64,000 nt of DNA from Flaviflexus salsibiostraticola (GCF_003952265.1 NZ_CP034438.1:2480001-2544000); one strand, 5' to 3'; shown: positions 7,529-18,783, counted from the first letter of the stretch. The notes: a model not told the origin generated them from the letters alone. Translations and numbers: made by a program.

Positions 7529-8521
7529 ATGGACGCCAATGCCTTCGCACTCGCCCACCAACACGAATGGGACAGACTCCGAGAGCTGACGAAGCGCCGC
7601 ACACTGAGCGGGCCCGAGGCCGACGAGTTCGTCCGCCTCTACCAGCGCACCGCCACTCATCTCGCAACGATCAGGACATCGAGTCCGGACCCGAACCTCG
7701 TGCTGCGCCTGTCGCAGGTCCTCTCCGCGGCGCGGGCGGAGCTCAGCGGCGAACGGGTCCTCACCCGTACGGCCGTCGCCACCTTCTTCCGCATCACCCT
7801 CCCGCTGGCGTTCTACAGCGTCCGGTGGTGGACGGTCGGGGTCATGGCGGCCTTCCTCCTCATCGCGACGACGACCGCCATCTATACCGCGACGAATCCG
7901 CCGGTGCTCGAGTCCCTCGGCACTGAGCAGCAGCTGAGCCAGTACGCGAACGAGGCCTTCGCCGCCTACTACTCCGAATATCCATCGGCCGACTTCGCTG
8001 GCCAGGTGTGGGCGAACAATGCCCGCATTGCCGTCCAATCGATCGCCGGCGGCATCACCGGTATCGTCCCCGCCTTCGTCCTCTACCAGAACGCGGCCGC
8101 CATCGGCTCCTCCGCGGCGATCATGCACAGCCAGGACGGCCTCGATGTCTTCTTCCAGCTCATCCTTCCCCACGGCCAGCTCGAGCTCACCGCGATCTTC
8201 ATCGCCGCCGGGGCGGGACTGAGCCTGTTCTGGGCCTGGGTATCACCAGGGTGGCGCACCCGCGCCCAGGCGATTGCCCAGGAGGGCCGGACCACCGTCA
8301 TCGTTGCCCTCGGCCTTGTCCTCGTCCTCGCACTGTCCGGCGTCATCGAAGGCTTCGTCACCCCCTCCGACCTGCCGTGGCTCGTCAAGATCCTCATCGG
8401 CACCGCCGCGCTCGCGGCGTATTGGGTCTACACGATCTGGGGTGGTCGCTGGGCGCTGGCGCGCGGTGGCTCGGCCGATCTCGCGGAGGAGGAGGCGGGC
8501 TGGTCCGTCCCCGTCGCCTGA
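7529..8521 (+). CDS. Stage II sporulation protein M-like membrane protein
   Basis: A 330-residue polytopic membrane protein of the SpoIIM/DUF95 family. A soluble helical N-terminus (1-90, including the family stretch RLYQRTATHLATI) precedes about six membrane segments from residue 100 on. The loop between the second and third segments carries the conserved N-N-A-R-I-A-V pattern. In non-sporulating actinomycetes this gene commonly sits beside RDD, DUF58 and MoxR genes, as here, and is presumed to belong to a membrane-associated MoxR chaperone system. It is convergent with the DUF58 gene, with 40 bases between them. Confidence 0.75.
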   Translation: MDANAFALAHQHEWDRLRELTKRRTLSGPEADEFVRLYQRTATHLATIRTSSPDPNLVLRLSQVLSAARAELSGERVLTRTAVATFFRITLPLAFYSVRWWTVGVMAAFLLIATTTAIYTATNPPVLESLGTEQQLSQYANEAFAAYYSEYPSADFAGQVWANNARIAVQSIAGGITGIVPAFVLYQNAAAIGSSAAIMHSQDGLDVFFQLILPHGQLELTAIFIAAGAGLSLFWAWVSPGWRTRAQAIAQEGRTTVIVALGLVLVLALSGVIEGFVTPSDLPWLVKILIGTAALAAYWVYTIWGGRWALARGGSADLAEEEAGWSVPVA

Positions 8522-8561
8522 GTCGCCCCGACGAAGGCCCGTTCCCAACTCATCGGTCGGG

Positions 8562-9844
8562 TCAGAGCCTGCCCGCCTCCTTGAGATCGAGGTACGCATC
8601 GGCGACCTTCGCGGGCAGAGCCTCCGGCGTGGCGAACACGACGTGGGCGCCGAGCCGGGCGAGATGCTCGGCGAGGGCCTTCTCCTCGAGGAGGGCGCGG
8701 TGCGCGGCGGCGGCCTCGTAGGCGGATGCTGAGGTGCCGTCGATCTCCGTCATCGCCTGCAGCGTCGGATCCTCTGCAACGGCGATGAGGACGGTGTGGC
8801 GGCGCAGGAGCGGGATCGCCTCGAGAAGACCACCCGGGACGACGCCGGAGTCGAGTGCAGTCGTGATGACGACGAGCGCGCGGTTCGACACGGTCCTGCG
8901 GACGGCGCCCGCGGCGCCGATCCAGTCCGTCTGGGCGAGGCTCGGGTGGATGTCGGCGAGGGCGGCTGCGAGCGCGTGGGTTGTCTGTCGTCGCCCCGGG
9001 TCGACCCGCACCCGGAGGCGGTCGTCGTGGGCGAGGACGTGGAGCCGGTCGCCCGATCGCTCCGCGAGCGCGGCCAGGAGCAGGGTTGTTTCGATCCCGG
9101 AGTCGATCCTCGGCTCGTCGCCGATCCTCATCGACGCCGACCGGCCGCAGTCGAGGAGTGCGATGATGCGGCGGTCCCGCTCGGGCCGCCACGTCTTGAC
9201 GAGGGTCTGCCCGCGGCGTGCACTCGAGCGCCAGTCGATGGCGCGCACGTCGTCCCCGCGGACGTAGTCGCGCAGGGAATCGAATTCGGTGCCCTCGCCC
9301 GAGACGAGGAGGAGGCTGCGTCCCTCCATCTCCCGCAGGCGCGCGATCCTGCTCGGCAGGTAGCGGCGGGAGCGGAACTCCGGCAGGACGGTGAGTTGCG
9401 CCTCGTCGTACCGGCTCGTCTGCCGACCTGCGAGGCCGAAGGGGCCGCGGGTGCGGATGACGAGGGGGCCGGAGGTGATCGTCCCGCGGCGGGTCGGTGT
9501 GAGGAGTGCGGAATGGGTCGTCGAGGCGCCCGGCTCGAGGGCGTACTCGAACGTCGGCGGCGTGACCCTGACCGAGGGCGGCCAGCCGTGCCGGACCGCC
9601 CCTGCCAGGGGCCGCCGGCCCCTGTTCGTGATCGTCGCGCGTGAGGGGTGGGAGGTGCCGAGCCTCATCGTCACGGGAGGACGCTCCGAGGAGATGTTCG
9701 CCGCGGAGCCCGCGAGGACCCAGTCGAGCCCGCTGAGGATGGCGACGACGGCGATGATGATGGCCGGCCACAGCCAGCCGCCCTCGATCATCCCTGCCGG
9801 CACTGCGAGGGCGGCGAGGATCGTCGAGCGGGTCGTGAGGAACA

Positions 9845-9845
<1 letters not shown>
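8562..9845 (-). CDS. DUF58 domain protein (MoxR partner)
   Basis: A 427-residue protein with two N-terminal membrane helices (about 8-25 and 27-43), an Ig-like middle region and a C-terminal vWA-like DUF58 domain. The family block RDYVRGDDVRAIDWRSSAR lies near residue 210, followed by a MIDAS-like LLDCGRSASM near 250. DUF58 proteins accompany MoxR AAA+ ATPases and are thought to be their adaptors or targets. This gene is last in the DUF4129-DUF4350-MoxR-DUF58 operon, and its ATG overlaps the moxR stop (ATGA). Confidence 0.85.
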
Positions 9846-10820
<975 letters not shown>

Positions 10821-10828
<8 letters not shown>

Positions 10829-11921
10829 CGGTGAGCTCCTTCGAGAGGGTGGCGAGGCTGGTGGCGAGGCCGGTCAGCTCGGAGTCGGTGGCGGGTGGTG
10901 GCCCGTAGAGGAGGTGGCGCACAGAGTCAGGAGTCCGGCCGCTGGCGGCCGCGACTCTGCCGATCACCATATCGGGGGAGGAATCCGGTGGCAGTCCGAG
11001 CCTGCCCGCGTGGTGGGAGATGAGGCCCGCCCGCAGGGCGGCGCCCGCGTGCGCCGCGTCCGCGCCCCGCTCGTAGAGGCGCGCCCTTCCGAGTGCGGAC
11101 TCGGCGGAGGGGACGACGACGGGGAGCTGCTCGGGGATGAGGGGACCGAAGGGACGGCGGACAAGGATGCCGTGCCAGAGGGCGACGAGGACGAGGCCGA
11201 TGAGGGCGCCGGTCAGCGCCGGTGGGACGGTGTCGGGCTGGTCGATCGATGCCGCCATCGGCATGAGCCACGCGACCGAATCAGACTGGCCGAGGGCCCG
11301 GATCGCAACCGCCGCGTTGTCGGCCTTCGCGAGATTCTCGTTGACAAAGAGCTCCGGGGAGGCGAAGAAGAGGACGCTGCCCTGCGTGAGGAGGTGGGCG
11401 CCGCCGCCGATCGGGAAACAGTCCCCGCCGCCGACTCCGACGGTCACGCCCTGAGTGCCCGTGATCCCGTCGAGCCAGACCGCCCCGCAGGAGGGCGGGA
11501 CGACGGTGTCGGGTGACCCGTCGAACGTCCCCAGCGTCTCGCCGAACCAGCGATACGTGTCCCTGCCGTTGTCGGAGACGATGACGACCCGGCCGGGCGA
11601 GTCGAGAAGCCGCTCCCGATCGGATGCGGTGAGGATCCGCTGCGGGTCCCAGACGAGGATCGTCTCGTGATCGAGTGCGTCGCTCGCCGAGTGGACGACT
11701 GTGGTGGACACGCCGTTATCGGAGAGGATGGCGCCGAGCGCCCCGGCGCCATCGGGGGAGACCGAGCCGGGGTGCATGGTCTGCTGGTTGCTGCGGCCGG
11801 ACAGGGAGGAGATGGCAACGGCGAGAACGGCGATGAGGAGCAGGGCGAGAGCGCCGAGGATGAGGCGCGCCCACAGGGGGCGGGTCCGTGTCCGGGGTGC
11901 GAAGCGGGCATCCGTGCTCAT
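10821..11921 (-). CDS. DUF4350 membrane protein
   Basis: A 366-residue protein with an N-terminal membrane helix (about 18-42), an extracytoplasmic DUF4350 domain (about 45-235, with the glutamine-amidotransferase-like blocks [16 protein letters not shown] and [11 protein letters not shown]), a second membrane helix (about 258-278) and a cytoplasmic helical tail. DUF4350 proteins are found in MoxR/DUF58 operons, including this one; function is unknown. The ATG at 11921 overlaps the DUF4129 stop. The longer open frame upstream lies inside the previous gene and is rejected. Confidence 0.75.
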
Positions 11922-12532
11922 GCGGGAACTCCCGCCCGGCACCGGTCGACCAGACCCGCCATCATCTCCGCCTCCGCCGCACTGGCGTCCGCCCCGCCGT
12001 AGAGGACGGCGTCGAAGATCCTGGCACCCGGGCCGAGTGGCAGGCCGGTCGCGGCCTCGCCGAGCACGGCGGATTCGCGGGCGGTCATGCCCGGGCTGGC
12101 CGCGAGGAGGCCGCGGGAGTCGAGGATGCGGATGCAGGCGCGGTAGTAATCGACACACGCGGTGGCGAAGTCACCGGCTCCGTGTGCGCGCCCGGCGTCG
12201 CGCAGAAGCTGCGCGATGCTCCGATCGTCGTCGAGGATGACACCGCTGCCGGCTCCGGCGGCACGGCCGCCGGACCTCAGGCGTCCGTAGACGATCGCCG
12301 ACGCGGCGAGGATGGCGACGAGGAGGACGACGGCGATCGACCCCGTCCATGTCGCGTCCCCGCCGAATGAGAGATTGAGGCGCTCGAGCAGGTCGAGGAT
12401 CCACAGGCCGAGCCGCTCGATGAGCGACGGGCCCGGATCGGAATATTTGGCCTGCCGCAGCTCATCCTCGGCCCAGCGGCGCGCCTCATCCCCGTCGGGG
12501 CTGAGTGCAGCCCACAGGGCGCGGCCGAACAT
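11918..12532 (-). CDS. DUF4129 domain protein
   Basis: A 204-residue protein with a charged N-terminal stretch, one membrane helix (about 62-84) and a C-terminal DUF4129 domain containing the conserved ACVDYYRACIRIL block and LTARE-like segment (MTARESAVL). DUF4129 is often fused to transglutaminases or encoded next to MoxR genes. Here it overlaps genes on both sides by the ATGA arrangement. It is presumably part of the same membrane complex. Confidence 0.7.
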   Translation of the reverse strand: MFGRALWAALSPDGDEARRWAEDELRQAKYSDPGPSLIERLGLWILDLLERLNLSFGGDATWTGSIAVVLLVAILAASAIVYGRLRSGGRAAGAGSGVILDDDRSIAQLLRDAGRAHGAGDFATACVDYYRACIRILDSRGLLAASPGMTARESAVLGEAATGLPLGPGARIFDAVLYGGADASAAEAEMMAGLVDRCRAGVPA

Positions 12533-13695
12533 CAGTGATTGCGGACATCGTAGTGGAAGTTCTCCCGGATCATCCGAAGGTTGATGTAGATGACGTTGGT
12601 GACAGCCTGGGTGATCGCGACGACGATCGCGGAGATGAGGGCACCGGTGATCGTCGTGTAGATGATCGTGCCCGTCGTCGTGCCGAGGCCGAGGAACGAG
12701 AAGATCGCGACGATGATCGACAGGACGATCGAGATGACGATGATGAGGATGAAGGTGGCGGCGAGCGTGGCGAAGATCGACCAGAACCGGCCGCGCGTCA
12801 GCTGGAAGGAGCGGACGATCGAATCGATCGGGCCGCGCTGCTCGGCGACGAGGACCGGCACGACGCAGGAGAGTCGGATTGCGAAGTAGATCGCGCCGAT
12901 GAAGACGAGGAGGAGGAAGAGGGCGATGGCGCCGCCGCCGGCGTCGGCGAGCGGGAAGATGAGGAGGGTGAGCAGCGTCGCGACCAGGAGCATGAAGATC
13001 GAATAGAGGATGTAGGCGACCGCGAGCCGACCGGCATCCCCTGTCGACATCGACATCGCCTGACCCATGGAGATCTTCCTGCCGTACACCGCGCTCATCG
13101 CCGCGTTGACCGCGGTCGTGTAGATGAAGAGGGCGGCGATGAAGGAGATGAGGCCCGTGATGATGCTGACAACGGCGAAGCCGGCCGACAGCGAGGCCGA
13201 GTCGATCTCGAGTGGGTCGATCGTGGAGAACGACGTCTCACCCGAGACGAGGACGACGACCGTCGAGAGCAGGCCGGCGACGAGGTAGACGATGAGGGGT
13301 AGAAGGACGAGGACCTTCGGGTTGTAACGCACGAGGCGGATCGCCGCGTCGATCTGCTCAAGAGGAGTGAGCGGGTGGAGTGGGAAGGGGGAGCGGTCAT
13401 AGCCGCCGTACGGAGCGGACTGGTAGTCGCCCGACGCCTGACCGAACTGTCCATAGGACGCGTACTCGCCGTACGCGGGCTGGTCTGCCGGCCGGTTGAA
13501 GTAGCCGAAGGTCGGCTGGTTGCCCGGGCCGCCCTGGTTCCAGGACTGACCGTTTCCCTGCGAACCCTGACTGTTCCAGGCGTCGCCACCCTGGTTCCAG
13601 CCCTGCTCGCTCGGCTGCTGGCCCCAGCCGCCGCTGTCGCGGGAACCGCCCTCGCCCTCGTTCTCCGGATGCCAGCGCTTGTCGTCATTCGACAT
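12532..13695 (-). CDS. Polytopic membrane protein with glycerophosphodiesterase-type membrane domain
   Basis: A 387-residue protein. Residues 1-110 are low-complexity, rich in Gly, Gln, Asn, Ser and Tyr (repeated GW-Q and QG-W units), and likely disordered. After PLHPLTPLEQIDAAIRLVRYNPK, six long hydrophobic segments follow. The second half resembles the membrane domain found alone or fused to glycerophosphoryl diester phosphodiesterases; no catalytic domain is present. The ATG at 13695 has a strong AAGGAG site. The gene heads the DUF4129-DUF4350-MoxR-DUF58 operon and is divergent from mtrA. Its function is unknown. Confidence 0.7.
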   Translation of the reverse strand: MSNDDKRWHPENEGEGGSRDSGGWGQQPSEQGWNQGGDAWNSQGSQGNGQSWNQGGPGNQPTFGYFNRPADQPAYGEYASYGQFGQASGDYQSAPYGGYDRSPFPLHPLTPLEQIDAAIRLVRYNPKVLVLLPLIVYLVAGLLSTVVVLVSGETSFSTIDPLEIDSASLSAGFAVVSIITGLISFIAALFIYTTAVNAAMSAVYGRKISMGQAMSMSTGDAGRLAVAYILYSIFMLLVATLLTLLIFPLADAGGGAIALFLLLVFIGAIYFAIRLSCVVPVLVAEQRGPIDSIVRSFQLTRGRFWSIFATLAATFILIIVISIVLSIIVAIFSFLGLGTTTGTIIYTTITGALISAIVVAITQAVTNVIYINLRMIRENFHYDVRNH

Positions 13696-13921
13696 GGTCT
13701 TCTCCTTCGTGTCGCACCACACCCATCTTGGCACAGGCCGATCAGCGTTGATACGGGTGGCGCGCGTCTCCGAGAGTCGGTGCAGTCCTGCCGGTGCATG
13801 TCCGACAGCCGGGCGTGTTCACCACGCCGCACCCGGGGCTTCTCCATCTGTCATCGGACGCACATCGGCCCAGGTGGCGAGTGTGTCGAAAAAAACTTCT
13901 CGTTCATGGGAAACTGGTGCC

Positions 13922-14602
13922 ATGAGTTCCCGCATTCTTGTCGTCGATGATGATCCGTCGATCTCGGAGATGGTCGCCATCCTCCTCGAGTCCGAGGGCT
14001 ATGAGGTGACCGTCTGTGCCGACGGACTGTCTGTCCTGCCCCTGTACCGCGCCGAACGGCCCGACCTCGTCCTCCTCGATGTCATGCTCCCAGGCCTCAA
14101 CGGCGTGCAGGTGTGCACCGCCCTGCGGGAGGAATCTGACGTGCCGATCATCATGATGAGCGCGCTCACCGACTCGGTCGACGTCATCGCCGGTCTCGAG
14201 GCCGGTGCGGATGACTACGTGACGAAGCCCTTCGAGAACTCGGTCCTCATGGCCCGCATCAAGGCCCGCATGCGCCGGCAGGAGCTCGAGCCCGAGATCC
14301 TCCGGGTCGCCGACCTCACGATCGATATCACCGGCCACAGCGTCATGCGCGGCGACCAGACGCTCGCCCTCACCCCGCTCGAGTTCGACCTCCTCGTGGC
14401 CCTCGCCCGCAAGCCCCGTCAGGTGTTCTCCCGCGAGGAGCTTCTCGAGCTCGTCTGGGGCTACCGTCACAGCGCGGACACGCGCCTCGTCAATGTTCAC
14501 GTCCAGCGGCTGCGCGCCAAGGTTGAGAAGGACCCCGATAATCCGGAGGTTGTCCTCACCGTCCGCGGCGTCGGCTACCGGGCGGGTGCGGCGCGCGAGT
14601 GA
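13922..14602 (+). CDS. mtrA: Response regulator MtrA
   Basis: A 226-residue OmpR-class response regulator: receiver domain (1-120) with phospho-acceptor Asp53 (LLDVMLPG) and Lys102 (VTKPF), and a winged-helix domain (about 130-225) ending in VRGVGYRAG. It is assigned to MtrA by sequence and by the fixed order mtrA-mtrB-lpqB. In actinobacteria MtrA coordinates cell-wall metabolism, division and osmotic response and is phosphorylated by MtrB. The ATG at 13922 has no clear ribosome binding site, consistent with a leaderless or short-leader mRNA. Its stop overlaps the GTG start of mtrB. Confidence 0.95.
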   Translation: MSSRILVVDDDPSISEMVAILLESEGYEVTVCADGLSVLPLYRAERPDLVLLDVMLPGLNGVQVCTALREESDVPIIMMSALTDSVDVIAGLEAGADDYVTKPFENSVLMARIKARMRRQELEPEILRVADLTIDITGHSVMRGDQTLALTPLEFDLLVALARKPRQVFSREELLELVWGYRHSADTRLVNVHVQRLRAKVEKDPDNPEVVLTVRGVGYRAGAARE

Positions 14603-16230
14603 CCGATCAGGCGACTGAGGAGCGCACCGAGCCCAGCAGGGGCCGGCTCCTTGCCGACCGGGTCGGGGAGCTGTGGCACTTCATCAGCCAGCGCCTCCAG
14701 GTCCGCGTCATCGGCATCCTCATCACCATCGTCGCCGTCTCGGTGTCCCTCACCTTCGGGATCGCCCTGTGGCGCATCCGCGACCAGGTCTACGAAGATC
14801 GCATCGACTCGATCGTCGAAGAGTTCGGGGCTGATGCCCGCGCGGCCGAGCAGCGCTTCACCGCGACGATCGGCACGAATCCGGGCAACGTCCAGGAGAC
14901 CGTCAAGACGATCGTCAACTCGATGTACGACCCGTCCTCCTCGGTCGTCGGTGTCATGCTCATGAGGAGCGCCGACCAGCCGGCCAGCAGCATTCAGATC
15001 CTTGAGCCGAGCAACGGTCCGACCGTCCTCCGAGAGATCATCACGGACGAGATGCGGGCCCAGACCGCGAACTCGGAGGCGCTGCATTGGCAGCCGATCG
15101 CCATTCCCGACGGGGCGGGGGGAACCACACCGGGCATCGTCATCGGCATAGCCGTCACCGTGCCGGGGGCAGGGGACTACGAGCTCTACTCCTTCTATTC
15201 GCTCGCGAGCGAACAGCGGCTCCTCAGCCTCGTCACCGCCGTCCAGGTGTCGGCGGCCGGCCTGCTCCTCGCCCTGCTGATCGCGCTCGCGGTCGTCCTC
15301 GTCCGCATGGTTCTCGTTCCCATCCGAGAGGCCTCGCGCAATGCTCGACGGATCGCCGACGGTGCGTTCGAGGTGCGGATGGACGTCCGGGGCGATGATG
15401 AGCTGGCTCAGCTCGCCCAATCCTTCAACCAGATGGCGTCCTCGCTCGATGAGCAGTTCACTCGCCTGCAGAAGCTGTCGAAGGTCCAGCAGGACTTCGT
15501 CTCCGCCGTGTCCCACGAGCTGCGGTCCCCGGTCACGACGATCCGCATGGCGGGCCAACTCATCTACGACAAGCGAGCTGACCTGCCGCCCTCGCTCCAG
15601 CGTTCGGCCGAGCTCATGCAGCGCCAGCTCGTCAATCTCGACGCGATGCTCGCCGACCTGCTCGAGATCTCCCGCTTCGATGCCGGGGCGATGGCGCTCA
15701 ATGCCGAGAATGTCGACCTCGCGGAGGTCGTCGAGAGTGTTGTCGACATGGCGGCCCCGCTTGCCCGCGAGGATCAGGTCCGGGTGACGATCCACGCCGA
15801 TGGGGACACGTACGCCGTCGTCGAGCAGCGACGTATCGAGCGCATCGTCCGCAACCTCGTCGTCAACGCCATCGAGCACGCCGATGATGGGGCGGTCCGC
15901 GTTGACGTGGTCGGCAACGACACCGCGGTCGGCGTGCGCGTCGTCGACAATGGCATCGGCATGAGCCAGGAGCAGGCCGATCATGTCTTCGACAGGTTCT
16001 GGCGTGCGGATGCCGCGCGGGTGCGCAAGGCCGGCGGCACCGGCCTCGGCCTGACGATCGCGCGCGAGGATGCGATCCTCCACGGCGGCGAGATCCGCGT
16101 GTGGGGAGTCCTCGGCGAGGGGGCAAGCTTTCTCCTCATCCTGCCCCGTGAGCCGGGTGCCCCGTACACTGCTCCGCTCGACGTTGAAGTGGAATTCGAC
16201 GCGCTCGCCCTCGAAGGGGATCTGACATGA
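14599..16230 (+). CDS. mtrB: Sensor histidine kinase MtrB
   Basis: A 543-residue membrane kinase: transmembrane helices near 36-58 and 211-240, an extracytoplasmic sensor domain between them, a HAMP linker (about 240-292), a HisKA domain with His306 in SAVSHELRSP, and an ATPase domain with the N-box NLVVNAIEHA, DNGIGM and GTGLGLTIA. It phosphorylates MtrA. The GTG start overlaps the mtrA stop, and the stop overlaps lpqB (ATGA), so the three genes are co-translated. Confidence 0.95.
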   Translation: MTDQATEERTEPSRGRLLADRVGELWHFISQRLQVRVIGILITIVAVSVSLTFGIALWRIRDQVYEDRIDSIVEEFGADARAAEQRFTATIGTNPGNVQETVKTIVNSMYDPSSSVVGVMLMRSADQPASSIQILEPSNGPTVLREIITDEMRAQTANSEALHWQPIAIPDGAGGTTPGIVIGIAVTVPGAGDYELYSFYSLASEQRLLSLVTAVQVSAAGLLLALLIALAVVLVRMVLVPIREASRNARRIADGAFEVRMDVRGDDELAQLAQSFNQMASSLDEQFTRLQKLSKVQQDFVSAVSHELRSPVTTIRMAGQLIYDKRADLPPSLQRSAELMQRQLVNLDAMLADLLEISRFDAGAMALNAENVDLAEVVESVVDMAAPLAREDQVRVTIHADGDTYAVVEQRRIERIVRNLVVNAIEHADDGAVRVDVVGNDTAVGVRVVDNGIGMSQEQADHVFDRFWRADAARVRKAGGTGLGLTIAREDAILHGGEIRVWGVLGEGASFLLILPREPGAPYTAPLDVEVEFDALALEGDLT

Positions 16231-17888
16231 GACGGCTGTTCACGCTCCTTCTCGCCCTGATGCTCCTCGCGGCCTGCACCTCGCTGCCCACGGAGGGTCC
16301 GGTCAACGCCACTCGCGCGCCCACCGGCACGAACCAGACGGTCGGCTTCCACGCCGCAGGCCCGCGGGAGGGATCGACTCCGGAGGAGATCGTTCAGGGC
16401 TTCCTCACCGCCTCCGCAGCGGGACTGTCGGACGACTTCGAGGTCGCCCGTCAATACCTCTCACCCCGGGCCTCAGAGCTGTGGCGCCCGCTCGAGGTGG
16501 TGCGGATCTATTCTGACTCGCGGCCGCCCGTCACGACCCGCACGGACACCGAGGCGGTCAGGCTCAACCTCGGATCCGAGGGCTCTCTTCTGCAGAACGG
16601 GCGGTTCGAGGCATCCCGGCCCGACGCGGTCATCACGACCGAGTTCTCGCTCGCGCGCAACGCCGACGGAGAATGGCGGATCATCGACCTCGACAACGGC
16701 CTGCTCATGTCGTCCACGCTCTTCGAATCCCAGTACTCGCAGGCGGTCCTCCACTTCCTCACCTCCGACTCGCAGTACCTCGTTCCAGATCTGCGGTGGT
16801 TCCCGCAGAACACGTACGCGACCTTCGCGGCGAGAGAGCTCTTCCTCGGCCCATCGCCGTGGCTGGCCGACGCGGTGCGGACGGCGATCCCGCCGGGCAC
16901 GGCCCTCGGCAGCCGCGGCATCACCATCAGCGGCGGGACCGCCGCCGTGTCGCTCAACGACGAGGTGCTGTCCGTCACCGGCTACCAGCGAGCGCTCTTC
17001 AGTACTCAGGTCGAGGAGACCCTCACGCTTCTGCCGAATGTCCAGAACGTCGAACTCCTCGTCGAGGGCACGCCCTGGGAGGTCGGTCAGACGGCCGACC
17101 TGTCGCCCTACCCGCTGGGTGATCCGCGCCTCATCGTCAACGTCGGCGGCCGTCCCTCCCTCTACCGAGATGGCTCGGCCGTGTCACTGCGTATGAGCGA
17201 CGTGCCGGAGGATGTCGAATCCCTCGCCGTCGGCTATGGCGACGACTCGTCGATCGTCGGGATCTCGGGAGACTCTCTCATCACGCTGCCGAACAGCGGG
17301 GCGGCCCCGGTCACGCTCCTTCAGGGCCCCGGCGTCGTCCGACCCTCCGTCGACATCTACGACTGGGTCTGGTCCGGAACCGCGGACCGTCCCGGCGTCC
17401 TCACCGCCTTCAAAGACGGTGAGCGGGTCGACCTGGCGGTACTGCTCCCGCGGGGTGGGGGCACCATCGACTCCGTCCACGTCTCCCGCGAGGGTGCCCG
17501 GGCGATCATCGTCTGGCGGTCGGAGACGGCCGTCTACATGTCGGCCGTCGCCATCATCCGCGGTGGCGACGGCGCTCCGGCCGCGATCGGGGAGCCGATC
17601 GAGATCGGTGCGGGCCTCGAGCAGATCCTCGACGTCGCGTGGATCGACGAGACGACAGTCGCCGCGCTCGCGACACTGCCGGGCGGCACGAGCCCCGGGA
17701 TCTACTCCGTCCCGATCGGCGGCTCGATCACGGCGATCACCGAGGTCAACGGCGCAGTCTCGATCACCGCCGGGGCGGGGGAGAGGTCGCTCATCCTCGC
17801 CACCGAGAACGGCCAGGTCCTCGAGCGCTCGGGCGGGGGATGGCGGCTGCTGCTGACCGATGGCAGCTCGCCCGCACTGTCCGGCTGA
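16227..17888 (+). CDS. lpqB: Lipoprotein LpqB, MtrB-associated
   Basis: A 553-residue lipoprotein with a signal peptide ending in the lipobox LLAAC (Cys16 lipidated). An N-terminal region (about 30-190) and a GerMN-like domain (about 195-320) precede a C-terminal beta-propeller-like half. In mycobacteria LpqB binds the MtrB sensor domain and modulates the MtrAB pathway. It is overlapped with mtrB and followed by a GC-rich hairpin, so it closes the operon. Confidence 0.93.
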   Translation: MRRLFTLLLALMLLAACTSLPTEGPVNATRAPTGTNQTVGFHAAGPREGSTPEEIVQGFLTASAAGLSDDFEVARQYLSPRASELWRPLEVVRIYSDSRPPVTTRTDTEAVRLNLGSEGSLLQNGRFEASRPDAVITTEFSLARNADGEWRIIDLDNGLLMSSTLFESQYSQAVLHFLTSDSQYLVPDLRWFPQNTYATFAARELFLGPSPWLADAVRTAIPPGTALGSRGITISGGTAAVSLNDEVLSVTGYQRALFSTQVEETLTLLPNVQNVELLVEGTPWEVGQTADLSPYPLGDPRLIVNVGGRPSLYRDGSAVSLRMSDVPEDVESLAVGYGDDSSIVGISGDSLITLPNSGAAPVTLLQGPGVVRPSVDIYDWVWSGTADRPGVLTAFKDGERVDLAVLLPRGGGTIDSVHVSREGARAIIVWRSETAVYMSAVAIIRGGDGAPAAIGEPIEIGAGLEQILDVAWIDETTVAALATLPGGTSPGIYSVPIGGSITAITEVNGAVSITAGAGERSLILATENGQVLERSGGGWRLLLTDGSSPALSG

Positions 17889-17902
17889 GTCCCCATCCAC
17901 AG

Positions 17903-17924
17903 CCCGGGCGGGACTTCGCCCGGG
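17903..17924 (+). terminator. Hairpin after lpqB
   Basis: CCCGGGCG (17903-17910) pairs with CGCCCGGG (17917-17924) around GGACTT. No T-run, as is common in actinobacteria. It separates the mtrA-mtrB-lpqB operon from comF. Confidence 0.55.
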
Positions 17925-17942
17925 TGAGGCGACAATGCGGGC

Positions 17943-18665
17943 ATGAGCCTGCTCGACCTCATCTTTCCCGTCCAGTGCCCCGGCTGCGGGCAGTGGGATA
18001 CGCCCGCGTGCGATGCCTGCCTCGAACGTCTCTGCGGTCTCGTCGATGTCTCCCACCGGCTTCCCCAGCTGTCGAGGATCGACCCGGACGGCACCGACAG
18101 CCCGCTGTTCCCCGTGTGGGCGATGTCCTCCTATGAGGAGACGGGGCGCCTCCTCCAGGCCTGGAAGAGAAGCCCGTCGGCGGACCTGGACCGGCTGATG
18201 GGTGAGCGCGCGGCGCTCGCGGCCCTGCAGCTCCCGGACCTTGTGAGCCATGGGGTCATTGCCATCGACTTCGTTCCCGCCCCCTCTCATCCGGGACGCT
18301 ACCGGGACGACACGTATGTCGCAGGCACACTGGCTGACAGCGTTGCGAGGGGCTTTGCCTCGACCGTCGACTGGCCGTGCACGGTGACTTCCAGGACGTT
18401 GTTCGCACCCCGATCCGGCCGCCAGCGCGGCCGGACGAGGCGGGGCCGACGGATGAGGGCGCCGGTGCGGCTCCTCGCCGACATCGAGCCTCGGACGATC
18501 GTTCTCGTCGATGATGTCGCGACCACCGGGGCCACGCTCGAAGCGTGCTGGCGGGCGGCTCGCGGGTCCCACACGATCCTCGGTGCCGTCTGTGCGGCGG
18601 CTGTTATTCCCCCGGCTGAATTCCTCAGGCCTGGGTCCGCCGACGGTCAGTGTGACGTAAAGTGA
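17943..18665 (+). CDS. ComF family phosphoribosyltransferase-like protein
   Basis: A 240-residue ComF-type protein: an N-terminal zinc-finger-like segment (CPGCG at 13-17 and CDACLERLC) and a C-terminal type-I phosphoribosyltransferase domain with the PRPP-binding loop IVLVDDVATTGATL near residue 185. ComF supports DNA uptake in naturally competent bacteria; in other bacteria its role is unclear. The gene commonly lies between lpqB and hpf in actinomycetes, as here. The hexamer GACAAT ends six bases before the ATG, so a leaderless start is possible. Confidence 0.85.
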   Translation: MSLLDLIFPVQCPGCGQWDTPACDACLERLCGLVDVSHRLPQLSRIDPDGTDSPLFPVWAMSSYEETGRLLQAWKRSPSADLDRLMGERAALAALQLPDLVSHGVIAIDFVPAPSHPGRYRDDTYVAGTLADSVARGFASTVDWPCTVTSRTLFAPRSGRQRGRTRRGRRMRAPVRLLADIEPRTIVLVDDVATTGATLEACWRAARGSHTILGAVCAAAVIPPAEFLRPGSADGQCDVK

Positions 18666-18783
18666 GGTAAGCGATATCCACGTGGAATCGCGAACTCGAA
18701 GGGGGTGGTTCTGAACGGTCGCCACTTCGGCGAGTCTGCTATTTCAATGGGCTCAGTCCCAGATATTTCATGAGGAGACAATC

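Noticed and set aside
11922..12158. Upstream extension of the DUF4350 frame
   Set aside because: It lies fully inside the DUF4129 gene in another frame; the ATG at 11921 has the normal ATGA coupling.
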